13,522 nucleotides of DNA from assembly GCA_910579125.1 (NCBI GenBank), contig CAJTTH010000012.1, positions 54,808-68,329 of the forward strand. Direction: 5' to 3'. The notes below the pieces were generated by a model that saw nothing but the letters and a program-made list of their open reading frames with translations, had not been told where the DNA came from and did no database searches. Of this stretch, positions 12,523-13,522 are shown piece by piece; positions within the stretch are counted from its first letter, which is position 1, and the number at the start of each line of letters is the position of its first letter. This stretch comes from an uncultured Oscillospiraceae bacterium (GTDB taxonomy: Bacteria > Bacillota > Clostridia > Oscillospirales > Ruminococcaceae). The position numbers and the translations under genes are program-made.

Positions 12523-13337
12523 AATCATTTTTTTTAAAACATCTTATTGTATTCAGAGTGATCGCGGCGGTTATCGCGTTTGGAATCATTGCGTACCTTC
12601 TGGTATTCACTAATGCGTTGGTGGGAAATCCCGTTTCGTACTTTATTGTAAAGAATAACGCCGAAAAATACCTTGCTGAAAATTACGCGGATAATGGTTA
12701 TGTGCTTGAACAAGTTAATTACAATTTTAAGTTCGGAAATTATAATGCGCATTTCGTGAAACCGGGCAGCGAGGATTATCACTTTGTTGAGTCCTACGGC
12801 TTTGACGGAAAAAAAGCTTTTGACAACTACAAAACGGACGACCAGATAAAAAGAAACGTTCAACGACGGCTTGAAACGCTCTATCGGGAGCTTGTCAACA
12901 GTGTTCTGGAAAGCCCCGCTTATCCGTATTCAACCAATATTGCGTTCGGAGAATTGATTTTCGAGAATTTCGATTTTGAAGGTTCTCTCGACGAAGGATA
13001 CGACTATGCGCTGCCTCTAAGCATACTTGTTCCCGACGGATTATACAATATCACCGAATTGGGTGCAAAGGCGGGACATCTCACGATATATGTTGACGCG
13101 GACGAGACGACTCCCGAAAAAGCCGCTGAGGTGCTGCTTGAGATAGACTCCCTTATGGAGCGGGGAGGAGCGACGTTTTACGCCATTGACCTCAGGCTGG
13201 GATCCGACGAATATCTCTACATCAATAATTTCCGCCGCAGCGATTTTCATGAAGACGGGCTTGTCGAACGCGTAAGGACGGTTGGGCTTACGGCAGAGGA
13301 GTACAACGCCAAGCTCGCGGGGAAGAAAGATTACTAA
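12519..13337 (+). CDS. YfjL-like membrane-anchored protein
   Basis: A 272-residue protein with one N-terminal membrane helix (about 9-33: IVFRVIAAVIAFGIIAYLLVF), then an extracytoplasmic domain. Just after the helix comes VGNPVSYFIVKNNAEKYLAENY, the start of a YfjL-like N-terminal domain, followed by strands (VLEQVNYNFKFGNYNAHFV). The C-terminal part (about 170-265) has GAKAGHLTIYVDADE and a helix AAEVLLEIDSLMERGG, then IDLRLG, a ferredoxin-like or PepSY-like alternation. The family is of unknown function and is common beside ECF sigma operons. The ATG at 12519 overlaps the anti-sigma stop (ATGA), with GGGAAAG just upstream; the frame is open further back to 12444, but that stretch runs over the anti-sigma gene. 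It is the third gene of the sigma operon and may act in signal sensing or be a target. Confidence 0.83.
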   Translation: MKSFFLKHLIVFRVIAAVIAFGIIAYLLVFTNALVGNPVSYFIVKNNAEKYLAENYADNGYVLEQVNYNFKFGNYNAHFVKPGSEDYHFVESYGFDGKKAFDNYKTDDQIKRNVQRRLETLYRELVNSVLESPAYPYSTNIAFGELIFENFDFEGSLDEGYDYALPLSILVPDGLYNITELGAKAGHLTIYVDADETTPEKAAEVLLEIDSLMERGGATFYAIDLRLGSDEYLYINNFRRSDFHEDGLVERVRTVGLTAEEYNAKLAGKKDY

Positions 13338-13494
13338 ATGGCGTAAAAAAGCGGCAGAGCGTTCTGAGTTGTCTGCGCGTGAGATTAACTTACAAAAACT
13401 TAAACAGGACTTACAAAAGCGCATACACGAAAACGCGAAAACAATACAGTTCGCATCTCCTCTTAATCCAATCGTCTTAGATCTAGACGAATAA
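13338..13494 (+). pseudogene. Possible 3' remnant of an unidentified gene
   Basis: After the YfjL-like stop another frame (phase of base 13282) reads TKWRKKAAERSELSAREIN, then LQKLKQDLQKRIHENAKT and IQFASPLNPIVLDLDE, ending in TAA at 13492-13494. The 51 or so residues look like a genuine protein tail: a charged amphipathic helix and then a strand with a conserved-looking ending. No convincing start or ribosome site precedes it, so it may be the tail of a gene cut off by deletion or insertion. The codons (TTA, CAA, CTA, ATA) differ from those upstream. I do not recognise the family. Beyond it, 13495-13522 shows nothing. Confidence 0.35.
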
Positions 13495-13522
13495 TATATA
13501 CATAAACGCCGCCGCTCCAATT

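Noticed and set aside
13041..13520. 159-codon minus-strand frame at the right end
   Set aside because: It covers the C-terminal coding part of the YfjL-like gene in antisense, without a recognisable domain or ribosome site.

Overview
The window looks like chromosomal DNA from a Gram-positive, gut-type Clostridia (Oscillospiraceae/Ruminococcaceae-like). The support is strong Shine-Dalgarno sites before most genes, many ATGA and TAATG stop/start overlaps, a lipobox-bearing zinc-binding lipoprotein, an ECF sigma factor with a zinc-finger anti-sigma factor, and families common in that group (DUF3825, DUF4279, stand-alone TfoX C-terminal domain, PduL-type phosphotransacylase). The assignment is inferred from gene content only; there is no marker gene.

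Layout. (1) 1-3306, plus strand: four translationally coupled genes, namely the C-terminal part of a DUF3825 protein, an unrecognised 328-residue protein, a small protein with paired cysteines (zinc-ribbon-like) and an amidohydrolase-2 family metal hydrolase. They end at a two-hairpin terminator region shared with a convergent operon. (2) 5574-3383, minus strand: a stand-alone PduL phosphotransacylase, a 394-residue uncharacterised protein and a three-helix membrane protein. (3) 5590-5737: a divergent promoter region with two promoters sharing the -35 sequence TTGATT, each with a 17-base spacer to a perfect TATAAT. A Fur-type operator lies just after the rightward -10 box. (4) 5738-7950, plus strand: DUF4279 protein, the wreck of an isochorismatase-family hydrolase, a Fur/Zur-family repressor, a ZnuA-like lipoprotein and a TfoX C-terminal domain protein. 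(5) 7974-8486: an AT-richer P-loop kinase-like gene that looks foreign. (6) 8605-11354: a second promoter with a Fur-like half-site, then an O6-alkylguanine-transferase-like protein lacking the catalytic Cys motif, ZnuC, ZnuB and a COG3910-like ATPase coupled to znuB, ending in a good terminator. (7) 11469-13337: ECF sigma factor, anti-sigma factor and a YfjL-like membrane-anchored protein, behind a promoter that resembles ECF self-regulation. (8) 13338-13522: mostly unexplained, with a plausible gene remnant in another frame.

How the genes fit together. Regions 4 and 6 are best read as one metal-uptake regulon broken into two transcription units: repressor plus binding protein in the first, ATPase plus permease in the second, each with Fur-like operator sequence at its promoter. 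The ZnuA-like protein keeps two expected metal-ligand histidines but appears to have lost the third, so the metal it carries is open. The least understood parts are the four-gene DUF3825 cluster and the ATPase attached to the zinc transporter. No CRISPR array, insertion sequence, tRNA or rRNA is visible, and no stretch over 300 bases lacks a gene.
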